Positions 12,541 to 21,835 of a stretch of DNA of 64,000 bases are shown here, in pieces. The notes beneath the pieces are model-generated. The model was not told the DNA's origin, made no database searches, and worked only from the letters and a program-made list of their open reading frames with translations. Source of the DNA: Macrostomum hystrix (lineage: Eukaryota > Platyhelminthes > Macrostomidae); NCBI GenBank assembly GCA_950097015.1, contig CATNEN010000039.1, positions 13,672,501 through 13,736,500 of the forward strand, read 5' to 3'. The translations under genes were made by a program, and so were the position numbers. The stretch's first letter is position 1. Every line of letters starts with the position of its first letter.

Positions 12541-12775
12541 AAATGAAAAGTGGACCAATGAAAGGAGGACCAATGAAAAGAGGACCAATGAAAAGAGGAC
12601 CAAATTGTGTCTAAAAAGGAAAAGAGGACCAATGAAAAGAGGACCAATGAAAAGAGGACCAATGAAAAGAGGACCAATGAAAAAAAGACCAATGAAAAGA
12701 GGACCAATGAAAAGAGGACCAATGAAAAGAGGACCAATGAAAAGTGGACCAATGAAAAGTGGACCAAATTGTGTG
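12541..12775. repeat. 15-bp minisatellite GACCAATGAAAAGAG
   Basis: About 14 near-identical 15-bp units interrupted once near 12601-12620. Fifteen is a multiple of three, so the open frames on both strands are repeat translation. Confidence 0.95.
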
Positions 12776-12776
12776 T

Positions 12777-13565
12777 AAAACTGTCAAACAGGTTTTCTAC
12801 TGTCTAAAACGTTAGCTACTGTCGAACAGGTTATAGCTACTGTATAACAGGTAATTGCTACTGTCTAACAGGTTAGCTACTGTCTAACAGGTTAGCTACT
12901 GTCTAACAGGTTAGCTACTGTCTAACAGGTTAGCTACTGTCTAACAGGTTAGCTATTGTCTAACAGGTTAGCTACTGTCTAACAGGTTAGCTATTGTCTA
13001 ACAGATTAGCTACTGTCTAACAGGTTAGCTATTGTCTAACAGTTTAGCTACTGACTAACAGGTCAGTAGCTAAACGGCTACTGTCTAACACGTTAGCTAC
13101 TGTCGAACAGGTTATAGCTACTGTATAACAGGTTATAGCTACTGTATAACAGGTTATTGCTACTGTCTAACAGGTTAGCTACTGTCTAACAGGTTAGCTA
13201 CTGTCTAACAGGTTAGCTACTGTCTAACAGGTTAGCTACTGTCTAACAGGTTAGCTATTGTCTAACAGGTTAGCTACTGTCTAACAGGTTAGCTATTGTC
13301 TAACAGATTAGCTACTGTCTAACAGTTTAGCTACTGTCTAACAGTTTAGCTACTGTCTAACAGGTTGGCTACTGTCTAACAGGTTTTATCTACTGTCTAA
13401 CAGGTTGGCTACTGTCTAACAGATTTGCTACTGTCTAACAGTTTAGCTACTGTCTAACAGTTTAGCTACTGTCTAACAGGTTGGCTACTGTTTAACAGGT
13501 TATAGCTACTGTCTAACAGGTTAGCTACTGTCTAACAGGTTAGCTACGGTCTAGAAGGTTAGCTA
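12777..13565 (+). repeat. 19-bp minisatellite GTTAGCTACTGTCTAACAG
   Basis: About 40 copies of a 19-bp unit. Each copy contains CTGT-CTA-ACAG, a perfect 4-bp stem with a 3-nt loop. A block of degenerate units (12780-12860) recurs near 13080-13170, showing duplication of part of the array. The same unit is found in reverse orientation at 19590-20516. Confidence 0.95.
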
Positions 13566-14069
13566 CTAAAATAGTTCATCTCAGAAATAGTTTAGTCTCA
13601 ATAATAACTGCTCAAACGCAGAGTGGTGCACACCCATGCCTTTTTGAAGTGTGTATTTACAAAAGTCACATCAAGAGGCAGGTGGGCAGATGGATGTCAA
13701 ACAGGAAGTCTGGCTCGAAGACCGCTGCCCTCCCATGAGTAGCTACTCAAGGTTAAAAAAAACAGGGAACAGATGAGGCTTACCTGTCAAGACAATCTAT
13801 TAAGGATGTTCATGGAGCAAACGGCTCTCATCCGCCTAATGCAATTCAGAGAGCCTTGGAGTCCTATTAAGTGGCCGTGCTTGCCAGCGACCAGCCTCCG
13901 CCCCTTGAATGAGAACTGAGCAGGAACTGCTCCGTGACGGGCAAGGTAGAAATGGGGAAAGCACTTTGAGGAAGCAGCACTTTTACCTGGAAGGCCGAGT
14001 GGCCACTTGTTAAATTGGATGCCTGTTTAACAAGTGAACTTTCTGATTTCGCTCAAGATTTACTTCATT
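13566..14069. other. Unique sequence between two arrays, with an 11-bp hairpin
   Basis: No open frame of coding character. A perfect 11-bp inverted repeat, CACTTGTTAAA at 14004-14014 and TTTAACAAGTG at 14026-14036, has an 11-nt loop. Confidence 0.5.
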
Positions 14070-14272
14070 CTACCAACTGTCAATCTGCTGATGTACCAAC
14101 TGTCAATCTGCTGATCTACCAACTGTCTATCTGCTGATCTACCAACTGTCTATCTGCTGATCTACCAACTGTCAATCTGCTGATCTACCAACTGTCTATC
14201 TGCTGATGTACCAACTGTCAATCTGCTGATGTACCAACTGTCAATCTGCCGATCTATCAACTGTCTATTTTA
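14070..14272. repeat. 23-bp minisatellite CTACCAACTGTCAATCTGCTGAT
   Basis: About nine copies of a 23-bp unit, core ACCAACTGTCWATCTGCTGA, with CTA/GTA and CAA/CTA variants. Confidence 0.95.
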
Positions 14273-14809
14273 TGTCTAGACAGCTCAGGGATCTAGGAAA
14301 TGTTGGCTGCAGGTAAAAATCTTGCATGTACTTCTTGTGCAGGCTCTTCAATCGTTAAGAATTTTCGTATTGGTCGTTAGTCACACGCGAGTGCGCCTGC
14401 TGATACTCTAAACAGTGAATTGCAGTCCCCATCTGATCATTAACCCAGCCCTCCGGGCATGCTCAAACTTGAGAATGCTTGCTAACCCCATTGACTCCGG
14501 CTCAACCGCCAGCCAGTCTTCGTGCTGACCACACGAGAAGGTCAATTAGCTGCGCTTAGCTGTGCCAATGCGCTGAGAAATAATTGGTAGAGTGTAATTC
14601 CAGAATCTCACGACATAGACAAGAAAATACGAGACCATAGCTCAATCATAATGGCAATGAGAATAGTGAATCCATGTTGTGTACTTGATGTTCAATTCAT
14701 TACTACGTCAATAAATCATAATTTGTTAACATTGCCACAAGGCAAATCCATAGACAGACATAGACGAATATGAATCAGGCGCGGTCAATATAGGTACTGT
14801 TTTTTAATA
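14273..14809. other. Non-coding sequence left of the retrotransposon
   Basis: No gene, array or RNA recognised. It ends at the CATTT target-site copy of the Ty3/gypsy element. Confidence 0.4.
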
Positions 14810-14814
14810 CATTT

Positions 14815-15112
14815 TGTCAAGCCGTGCTCAGGAGTATAAGGCAAGACTGCCCGTAGGCTTGGTTTGGGTTAGTAGCGAATTTAGTTTATTAGTCACGATG
14901 TTTCACGATACACTTGCATATATACTCCATGTATATAAGTAGACGAGTCAACAAGGCTTAAAAGTCAACAGGTGTTGAGTACATCAGTAATCAATATTCA
15001 GGCTGCGTACATTGGGTCAGAGTGCGGTTGGCGCGCAGGCCTGCAGATCTACCACAGTTCACTTGCTTAACACAGTTCACGGTTCATTCACGGCTCAAAC
15101 CCCGGCACGTCA
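14815..15112 (-). repeat. 3' LTR of the Ty3/gypsy element
   Basis: 298 bp, TG...CA ends. It matches the 5' LTR except for the AT-rich stretch near 14922-14940 and single differences near the CATCAGTAATC and GGCACGTCA segments. Confidence 0.95.
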
Positions 15113-15423
15113 TCTCCCCCCTTCGAACCGCTCGGGCGGCACGCCCCGATTCGCACGGAGGTTGTAGCTCGGTCTCTGGGGAGTCACGGCCGGTGACGGC
15201 ACTCTGCCACTGGCCGCTGGCGGCGGATCTGCGGTCTCCCCTGGCGCGCTTGCCTGGGTCAAGGACGCAGGCATGTTTTCATGTCGCGCTTCAGGCAAGT
15301 CGGCGGGTCTCGGAGCAACTTCGTGGCTGACTGCGGCTGTCGCAACGTCTCCATTGCCGCCGGCTTCGTGCCGACGCAGTTGGTCTAGGTGGGCGAGCGT
15401 GACCCGGTCACCCTGTCGCATGA

Positions 15424-18400
15424 TCAGTGCCGTGTTGGACCCTTTCTGCGCCAGGAACTCCGCCTTCTCCGGTGTGGCACTCGGCGTTGAGCGTACCAGA
15501 CCTCAGAGCGGATCGCTGTCTTCATGGTGATGGGGTTTCGCAGCTGCCTTCCCATTAGTTGCGCCGGGCTGAACTCCCTTCCGGCGTGCGGTACACATCG
15601 GTAGTTCAGTAGGATCCGTGCCAGGAACGCGTCGTACGGCTCCTGCTGATCCCAGCCCGCCGAGGCCACCTTGATTGTCTGCACCATTCGCTCGGCCAGG
15701 CCGTTGGACTGGGGATGATATGGTGGGGTTTTCACAGCGCGGCAGCCGATTCTGTGCAGCCAGCTCACCAACCCCTCATCATGGAACTCTGCAGCATTGT
15801 CACTCACCAGGGTTCTCGGCACTCCGTTGCGGGCGAAGACCTCCTGGAGGACCCGCCTGACGGTGGCGGCGCTCTTGTCGGGCACTCGGATAGCCTCCGG
15901 CCAGGCAGACATGGCGTCGACCAGGATCAGCAGGAGCCCGACCTTCGGAACGTGAGCGTGGTCCATGTGCACGCGCCCCCAAGGCTCAGACTCGGCGGGC
16001 CATTGGTGGACACTGCTGTGACTACTTTGACGTTGCTTGGCGCAGGTGTGGCAGGCACGGACGAATCCTTCGACGTCACCGCAGTAGCCTGGCCACCAGA
16101 CGGAGTTGCGGACCAGCGCTCGAGTGCTCGTGGCGCCCGGATGCGCCCCGCTGTGCACCAATTCCAGGACGCGACTGCGTAGTGAAGCAGGAATGACCGG
16201 GCGATCGCCGTAGCACACCACCGAGCCGTCTAGAGTGAGCGTATGTCGAATTGCTTTGAATTGCCGTTCCGCAGGCGAGCAACCCGACCAACGGTTTCCA
16301 GCTATCCTTCGAGTGATGTCCGCTAGCAGTCTATCGCGCTTTGTCTCCTCTGCCAGCTCAGTCCAGCCGATGACGCTTTCACCGGCCCAATGCACCAGGT
16401 GTTGTTGGGGTGCCGCCTCATATGGATCGTCCGGGACGTCAGCGAAGTCAAGACGAGACAACGCATCGGCGTGCGGGATGTCGACTCCGCGGGCGTACTC
16501 AATAGCGAAGTCAAATCCCATGAGGCGGATCGCCCAGCGCAGGATGCGGGCATTGGCGACTTTAGGGAGCTGCTGCCGTGCCCCGAACAGAAACTCGAGA
16601 GGGCGGTGGTCGGTTCGCAGAGTGAAGCGCTTGCCCAGTAGGAACTGACGGGACCTCTCCATTGACCACACAATCGCCAGCGCCTCCCGTTCGATGTTGG
16701 AGTAGCGTGTCTCTGCCTCCGTCAACCGCCTGCTGAAGTAGATGACGGGATGACCTTCTTGCGTGAGCACGGCGGCCACCGCCTTCTCACTGGCGTCGGT
16801 CGTGAGCGTTGTTTCCTTTGTCCGGTCGTATGGCTGGATGATCGGGCTGGAGCTCAGGAGCTTCTTTAGCTGGTGGAAGGCCGCTTCCTGTGCAGTTGTC
16901 CAAGTGAACTCCACTCCCTTCTTGCGCAGCTGGTTCAGGGGCTCGACGATGTGCGCATAATTGTTGACGAACCTTCCGAAGAAATTGCAGAGGCCGAGGA
17001 AGGACTCCAACTGGCGACGGTCGCGTGGTGCAGTGATTTCTTTGATCTTGCTGACCAGTCCAGGGTCCGGAGAGATTCCTTCTGCACCGATTCTGTAGCC
17101 GAGGAACTTGACGCTCTTGGCGCCCAAGTTGGACTTGGCGAGATTTATGTTCATTCCGGCTGCCTGGAGGATCTTGATTACTTCATCGACTTTGGCTTTG
17201 AGATCTTCGCTGGAGCGACCTCCGAGCAGAATATCGTCTTGATAGATGACCTTGCCGTTCACCTCCTCAAGGGTAGTCTCCATGGCCTTTTGAAAGATGG
17301 CGGATGCTGACTTGAGGCCCGGCACGAGTCGGGTGTAGCGAAACAGACCGAGTGGGGTCGCAATCGTAGTGACTTCCCTGCTCTTCTCCTCGAGTTCAAT
17401 CTGTAGATACGCGTCAGATAGGTCGAGGGTCGCGAAGTCAGTCATTCCGGCGACATCCGAGAAGATGGTCTCGACGGTTGGCATTGGATAGGTGTCTCCG
17501 CACACTTGATGATTGACCCCCGCCTTGTAATCGGCACAAATTCTGATGTTGCCGTTGGGTTTGAGGACGCAGACGATTGGTGACGCCCACTCGCTACCGC
17601 CTTCGGTCACTGGTTCAATTATTCCTTCAGCCTGGAGGCGCTTCAGCTCTTGGTTGACGCGGTCGCGCAGGTGCAGCGGCACCGCTCTGGCTGCGCAGTA
17701 GAATGGCTTGGCACCTTCGATCAGCTTGATTCTGGCTTGGAAACCCTTCAGGCAATTGAGGTGCTGTACTGCAGTGCCTTGGCCACCGACTGTCTGCCTC
17801 TCAGAGTTCCAATCCAGGTTGTCGAGGCCCAACAGCCCGTGTGACTTGTGTGCTGCAGTGACAACCAAGTCGACAGTGCGGAACTTGTCTTTATCATTCC
17901 ACGTTGCTGTGAACTCGCCCAGGGTCTTGATTATTGATCCATCAAATTGCCTCAGGATTCGCTTGGACTTCCTCAGCGCTGGACGCCCGAGCATCTCCCA
18001 GTGGCCCCTGGGAATGAGGCTTACGTCGGCGCCTGTATCCACTTGCATCTGCAGCTCTTTGCCGTTGATCTTGACGCGCCGGAAGATGCCTTTTCGCTCC
18101 TTGTTCTCCGGTCTGATGACGAAGATGTTGGCGGCATCTGGCTTCGGGGCGGCATCATCGTCCTCCTCCCAGGTCTCCAAGTGCACAGTGCGGGACCTGC
18201 AAACGGCTGCGTAGTGGTTTTTCTTGTTGCAGGTGGTGCACCTTTTGCCGAAGGCGGGGCATGAGCCCTGCTGGTGCGAACCGCCACAGTATTGGCACTT
18301 CGTCCTGGTTGTGTGCCTCGGCGATCTGGTGTCCGGAGGAAGCTGTGGAGGTGCGGCGCGCCGACCTGCATAGGCGATGCTTGACTCGGTGGTGACGGTG

Positions 18401-18960
18401 GGCCCGGTGCCGGCGTTGTAGTAGCGAATCTGCTCCAACTGCTCAAGCTCTTGCAGCACATCGGTCAGCAGCATGTCGATGCCCTGCATCCTCTCCAGCA
18501 GTCTGCGCTTGTGGTCCACGGAGGCAAGACCGTCCACGAGCCTCATGGTGATGAGTTCGTCCTCACAGGTCTGTTTCGAGCCTAGCTTCTCAAAACTGCA
18601 CGAGGCAGCAGCTGCTCGGAGCCGGCGGTAGTACGATGCGACGCCTTCGCTCGGATCCTGCCTGAGGGAGAGGAATTTCACCCTCTCGGCAATGGTGAGG
18701 CGCCGCTTGGGCCGAATGGTTGCATCGATGATGTCGCGGATCTGTGCGAATGTTTTGGTCTCCAGGCTGTCTGGGGCAGCCATGAGGGTCAGGGTTCTCA
18801 GTGCCTTGAGGCCTGCCCTCGAGAGGAATAGATCAGTGATCTGGTGTTCCTCTTCCGAATCCTTCAGTTTCTTGGTCCGTGCAGCGGCCGCGAAACTGAG
18901 CAGCCAGGCTTCGGCTGTGTCTGGATCTTCCAGGTTTAGTTCAGATGCTTGCGATGCCAT
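15424..18960 (-). CDS. Gag-Pol polyprotein of the Ty3/gypsy element, C-terminal frameshift
   Basis: Starting at the ATG directly after the 5' LTR (18960-18958), the frame runs 1178 codons. Order: gag; two zinc knuckles (residues about 222-254, the second C-x2-C-x4-H-x4-C); aspartic protease DTGADVSLIP (about 308); reverse transcriptase with FATLDLSDAY and IYQDDIL (about 572-578); RNase H with TTDASEK and TDHRPLEFLF; integrase with an HHCC zinc site (HSGAHPG, CHTCAKQ) and catalytic HMDHAHV, LVSDNAAEF, and Glu in GLAERMVQ. The usual TDNG after strand 4 is SDNA here. The frame ends abnormally in Arg-rich sequence at 15424. A different frame (about 15490 to 15110) continues a normal-looking integrase tail (AHLDQLRR), so one base was probably lost near 15488-15496. 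A frame extending 10 codons upstream into the LTR is not needed. Confidence 0.95.
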   Translation of the reverse strand: MASQASELNLEDPDTAEAWLLSFAAAARTKKLKDSEEEHQITDLFLSRAGLKALRTLTLMAAPDSLETKTFAQIRDIIDATIRPKRRLTIAERVKFLSLRQDPSEGVASYYRRLRAAAASCSFEKLGSKQTCEDELITMRLVDGLASVDHKRRLLERMQGIDMLLTDVLQELEQLEQIRYYNAGTGPTVTTESSIAYAGRRAAPPQLPPDTRSPRHTTRTKCQYCGGSHQQGSCPAFGKRCTTCNKKNHYAAVCRSRTVHLETWEEDDDAAPKPDAANIFVIRPENKERKGIFRRVKINGKELQMQVDTGADVSLIPRGHWEMLGRPALRKSKRILRQFDGSIIKTLGEFTATWNDKDKFRTVDLVVTAAHKSHGLLGLDNLDWNSERQTVGGQGTAVQHLNCLKGFQARIKLIEGAKPFYCAARAVPLHLRDRVNQELKRLQAEGIIEPVTEGGSEWASPIVCVLKPNGNIRICADYKAGVNHQVCGDTYPMPTVETIFSDVAGMTDFATLDLSDAYLQIELEEKSREVTTIATPLGLFRYTRLVPGLKSASAIFQKAMETTLEEVNGKVIYQDDILLGGRSSEDLKAKVDEVIKILQAAGMNINLAKSNLGAKSVKFLGYRIGAEGISPDPGLVSKIKEITAPRDRRQLESFLGLCNFFGRFVNNYAHIVEPLNQLRKKGVEFTWTTAQEAAFHQLKKLLSSSPIIQPYDRTKETTLTTDASEKAVAAVLTQEGHPVIYFSRRLTEAETRYSNIEREALAIVWSMERSRQFLLGKRFTLRTDHRPLEFLFGARQQLPKVANARILRWAIRLMGFDFAIEYARGVDIPHADALSRLDFADVPDDPYEAAPQQHLVHWAGESVIGWTELAEETKRDRLLADITRRIAGNRWSGCSPAERQFKAIRHTLTLDGSVVCYGDRPVIPASLRSRVLELVHSGAHPGATSTRALVRNSVWWPGYCGDVEGFVRACHTCAKQRQSSHSSVHQWPAESEPWGRVHMDHAHVPKVGLLLILVDAMSAWPEAIRVPDKSAATVRRVLQEVFARNGVPRTLVSDNAAEFHDEGLVSWLHRIGCRAVKTPPYHPQSNGLAERMVQTIKVASAGWDQQEPYDAFLARILLNYRCVPHAGREFSPAQLMGRQLRNPITMKTAIRSEVWYAQRRVPHRRRRSSWRRKGPTRH

Positions 18961-19253
18961 TGTCAAGCCGTGCTCAGGAGTATAAGGCAAGACTGCCCGT
19001 AGGCTTGGTTTGGGTTAGTAGCGAATTTAGTTTATTAGTCACGATGTTTCACGATACACTTGCATATATATATATATAAGTAGACGAGTCAACAAGGCTT
19101 AAAAGTCAACAGGTGTTGAGTACATCAATAATCAATATTCAGGCTGCGTACATTGGGTCAGAGTGCGGTTGGCGCGCAGGCCTGCAGATCTACCACAGTT
19201 CACTTGCTTAACACAGTTCACGGTTCATTCACGGCTCAAACCCCGGCGCGTCA
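18961..19253 (-). repeat. 5' LTR of the Ty3/gypsy element
   Basis: 293 bp and nearly identical to the 3' LTR. A run of TATATATATATATA near 19065 replaces the interrupted sequence in the other LTR. It should hold the element's promoter; transcription would run leftward. Confidence 0.95.
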
Positions 19254-19258
19254 CATTT

Positions 19259-19589
19259 TTTCTCTTAGTAAAAGTAGTATTGAATACAGCTGTGAACTGT
19301 ATAATTCTGTGAACTGACAACCAAAAAATAAATGTAATGTACATCGAATAATTAAAAAAACAACAATTTAAACAAAAATACCTATACTGCCACGAGTGTC
19401 GTTTCGTCAGACAAAGTCAAGTAAAAAATTGGTTAGCAAACATAAATTATCCTGCTATTGTTCAAACAATGTAGAGTTGTTTAATACAGGACACATTTAA
19501 ACTATTTCACTGTCTTTTTAAACATTTTTGAGTAAATTAAAAAAACACTGGTACTTAGACCAGTATGAAATAAGTTTCTGCGATCAAAA
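19259..19589. other. AT-rich sequence right of the retrotransposon
   Basis: No gene, array or RNA seen between the target duplication and the inverted 19-bp array. Confidence 0.4.
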
Positions 19590-20516
19590 AGTCTGTTAGA
19601 CAGACTTGTTAGACAGTAGCCAACCTGTTAGACAGTAGTTTACCCGTTAGACAGTAGCTATAACCTGTTAGACATTGGCTAGCCTGTTAGACAGTAGCTA
19701 TAACCTGTTAGACATTGGCTAGCCTGTTAGACAGTAGCTAACCTGATAGACAGTAGCTTACCTGTTAGACAGTAGCTAATCTGTTAGACAGTAGCTAATC
19801 TGTTAGACAGTAGCTAATCTGTTAGACAGTAGCTAACCTGTTAGACAGTGGCTAATCTGTTAGACAGTAGCTAATCTGTTAGACAGTAGCTAACCTGTTA
19901 GACAGTAGCTAATCTGTTAGACAGTAGCTAACCTGTTAGACAGTAGCTAATCTGTTAGACAGTAGCTAATCTGTTAGACAGTAGCTAATCTGTTAGACAG
20001 TAGCTAATCTGTTAGACAGTAGCTAACCTGTTAGACAGTGGCTAATCTGTTAGACAGTGGCTAATCTGTTAGACAGTAGCTAACCTGTTAGACAGTAGCT
20101 AACCTGTTAGACAGTAGCTAATCTGTTAGACAGTAGCTAATCTGTTAGACAGTAGCTAATCTGTTAGACAGTAGCTAATCTGTTAGACCGTAGCTAATCT
20201 GTTAGACAGTAGCTAACCTGTTAGACAGTGGCTAATCTGTTAGACAGTAGCTAATCTGTTAGACAGTAGCTAATCTGTTAGACAGTAGCTAACCTGTTAG
20301 ACAGTAGCTAATCTGTTAGACAGTAGCTAATCTGTTAGACAGTAGCTAACCTGTTAGACAGTAGCTAATCTGTTAGACAGTAGCTAATCTGTTAGACAGT
20401 AGCTAATCTGTTAGACCGTAGCTAATCTGTTAGACAGTAGCTAATCTGTTAGACAGTAGCTAATCTGTTAGACAGTAGCTAACCTGTTAGACAGTAGCTA
20501 ACCTGTTAGACACCAC
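19590..20516 (-). repeat. 19-bp minisatellite, inverted copy of the 12.8-kb array
   Basis: About 48 copies of AGACAGTAGCTAATCTGTT or its AACC variant. This is the reverse complement of the unit at 12777-13565. It ends about 100 bp before the 3' end of the GPCR gene. Confidence 0.95.
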
Positions 20517-20618
20517 TGCCTCATTAAGAAATCTATTCCTTCAGCAGCTCAATGAATAAGCTCTGTCAATCGGTGGACTTCTCATCCGTGCAATTCAGTG
20601 ATGTCTTCAGTCCAGTTG

Positions 20619-21821
20619 TCACGCCGCCTCTATGCCGTCAGTCGGAGCTGCAGCTTTGGTCGAGACACCAGCCGCAACAGAGGAGTGCGCAGCCATTCTG
20701 ACCTGGGAGCGCGACAGAAACATGTCCTCTCGACTGGCCCGAGTGCGCCGTCGAAAGAATCTAACCAGGCCCTTCTTAAACGGCTTGTAAGTGCCACCGT
20801 AGATGGCCGTATTGATGCTAGTGTGGCCCATTGCTAGCCAGGCCAAGCAGAACTCCAGGCCGTTGCCGTGACTGGAGCCCCTGTTGGCGATGGATATTTT
20901 GTAGACAAAGAATGGCAGCCAGCAGACCAGGAAGCCAAGGATAACGCATGCATTGGTGATCCAACCTCGGAGACTGGACCGCATGCTGGCCCACTTGTTC
21001 TGACCAGCCTGGTGGCCCAGCAGGTTCTGGTCCTGTCCAATCGGCGGCTGCGGCTGCAAGCCAGTGCCCAGTCGCATGCGTCTAATATTGTTAACATGCC
21101 GCCTAGAGATTATGAAGATAGTTCCATAGCCCAGAACCAGCATGAGGGCCATGAACAATATCAGACCAATGCGTACACCAAACAGGCTGGGGTCCACCTG
21201 ATTCTCACCGCGACACGATTTCGTATTGAACATGAGCGTATCCGAGGTGAACTCATAGTAATAGCCGCTGATTGGTATTAGTCTAGTCGGCAGGACACTC
21301 AGCACGGCCAGCACAGCCCACACCGTCGATACGATGCAGGTCACTTTGCGACGCGACATCATCCTGTCATAGGAGTAAGGCAGCTTGATCTGGTGCAGCT
21401 TGTCTAGCCCGATGCCGATTGTGATAACCAGCGTGGCTGTTAGCATCAGGTAGTAGATCCAGGAGCCGAAGTCAAGCTCCGCTCTGCTGCTAGGACCGAA
21501 ACCGCTGACGGCGTAGCGGAATGCGAATAACAGGAAGCACAGACCAGAGCCGAAGTCGCTGATAGCTAGGCTGAGCATGTAGATGCCCTGGTTTGTGTGC
21601 AGCGCTGGCGTATTGTAGACTACCAGCATCACTAGGAGGTTGCTAGGCAGGGCCAGCACCGAGATTGACAGCACTAAAGCAATGCGCCAGCCGGAGGACT
21701 CGCTGTCCGAGATTCTGCGACAACCGGAGCAAACCATCCACTCAACTGAGGCGTTCTTGACGCAGCTGTTCAGGTTGGAGAAGATTGGAGAACTTTGGCC
21801 AGCTGGACAGATATGGTCCAC
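20619..21821 (-). CDS. Rhodopsin-class G protein-coupled receptor, orphan
   Basis: A 400-residue intronless frame with seven hydrophobic segments, roughly 44-69, 78-104, 121-145, 161-182, 214-238, 289-311 and 323-344. Family marks: N61 in TM1 (PSNLLV), LSLAISD (D89) in TM2, CWLPFF (300-305) in TM6, and NTAIY (337-341) for NPxxY, followed by a basic helix-8 region KPFKKG. The DRY motif at the end of TM3 is DKL (140-142), and the usual TM3 Cys is missing although loop 2 has C203. Such features are common in fast-evolving orphan receptors; no ligand can be inferred. The first in-frame ATG is at 21737. Upstream codons to 21821 keep a Cys-rich, sequon-bearing (NAS) extracellular-looking stretch, so an upstream exon joined near 21823 is possible. 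The 16-bp satellite starts right there. Confidence 0.9.
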   Translation of the reverse strand: MDHICPAGQSSPIFSNLNSCVKNASVEWMVCSGCRRISDSESSGWRIALVLSISVLALPSNLLVMLVVYNTPALHTNQGIYMLSLAISDFGSGLCFLLFAFRYAVSGFGPSSRAELDFGSWIYYLMLTATLVITIGIGLDKLHQIKLPYSYDRMMSRRKVTCIVSTVWAVLAVLSVLPTRLIPISGYYYEFTSDTLMFNTKSCRGENQVDPSLFGVRIGLILFMALMLVLGYGTIFIISRRHVNNIRRMRLGTGLQPQPPIGQDQNLLGHQAGQNKWASMRSSLRGWITNACVILGFLVCWLPFFVYKISIANRGSSHGNGLEFCLAWLAMGHTSINTAIYGGTYKPFKKGLVRFFRRRTRASREDMFLSRSQVRMAAHSSVAAGVSTKAAAPTDGIEAA

Positions 21822-21835
21822 AACCTATATCATCT

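Larger units (their letters stand above)
14810..19258 (-). mobile_element. Full-length Ty3/gypsy LTR retrotransposon (Mag-like)
   Basis: The element spans 14815-19253, read on the minus strand, and is flanked by a perfect 5-bp target duplication CATTT (14810-14814 and 19254-19258). LTRs lie at 18961-19253 (5') and 14815-15112 (3') and begin TG and end CA. They differ by two substitutions plus one AT-rich length change (293 against 298 bp), so insertion is recent. A polypurine tract (AAGGGGGGAGA, 15113-15123 on the minus strand) adjoins the 3' LTR. The primer-binding site should start at TGG just inside the 5' LTR (18959-18957), which overlaps the gag start codon. One open frame covers gag-pol; there is no env. 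Tandem Cys knuckles and a YQDD reverse transcriptase fit the Mag side of Ty3/gypsy. Confidence 0.95.

Noticed and set aside
15022-18985. Plus-strand frames of 60-170 codons within the retrotransposon
   Set aside because: Antisense shadows of the GC-rich gag-pol frame.
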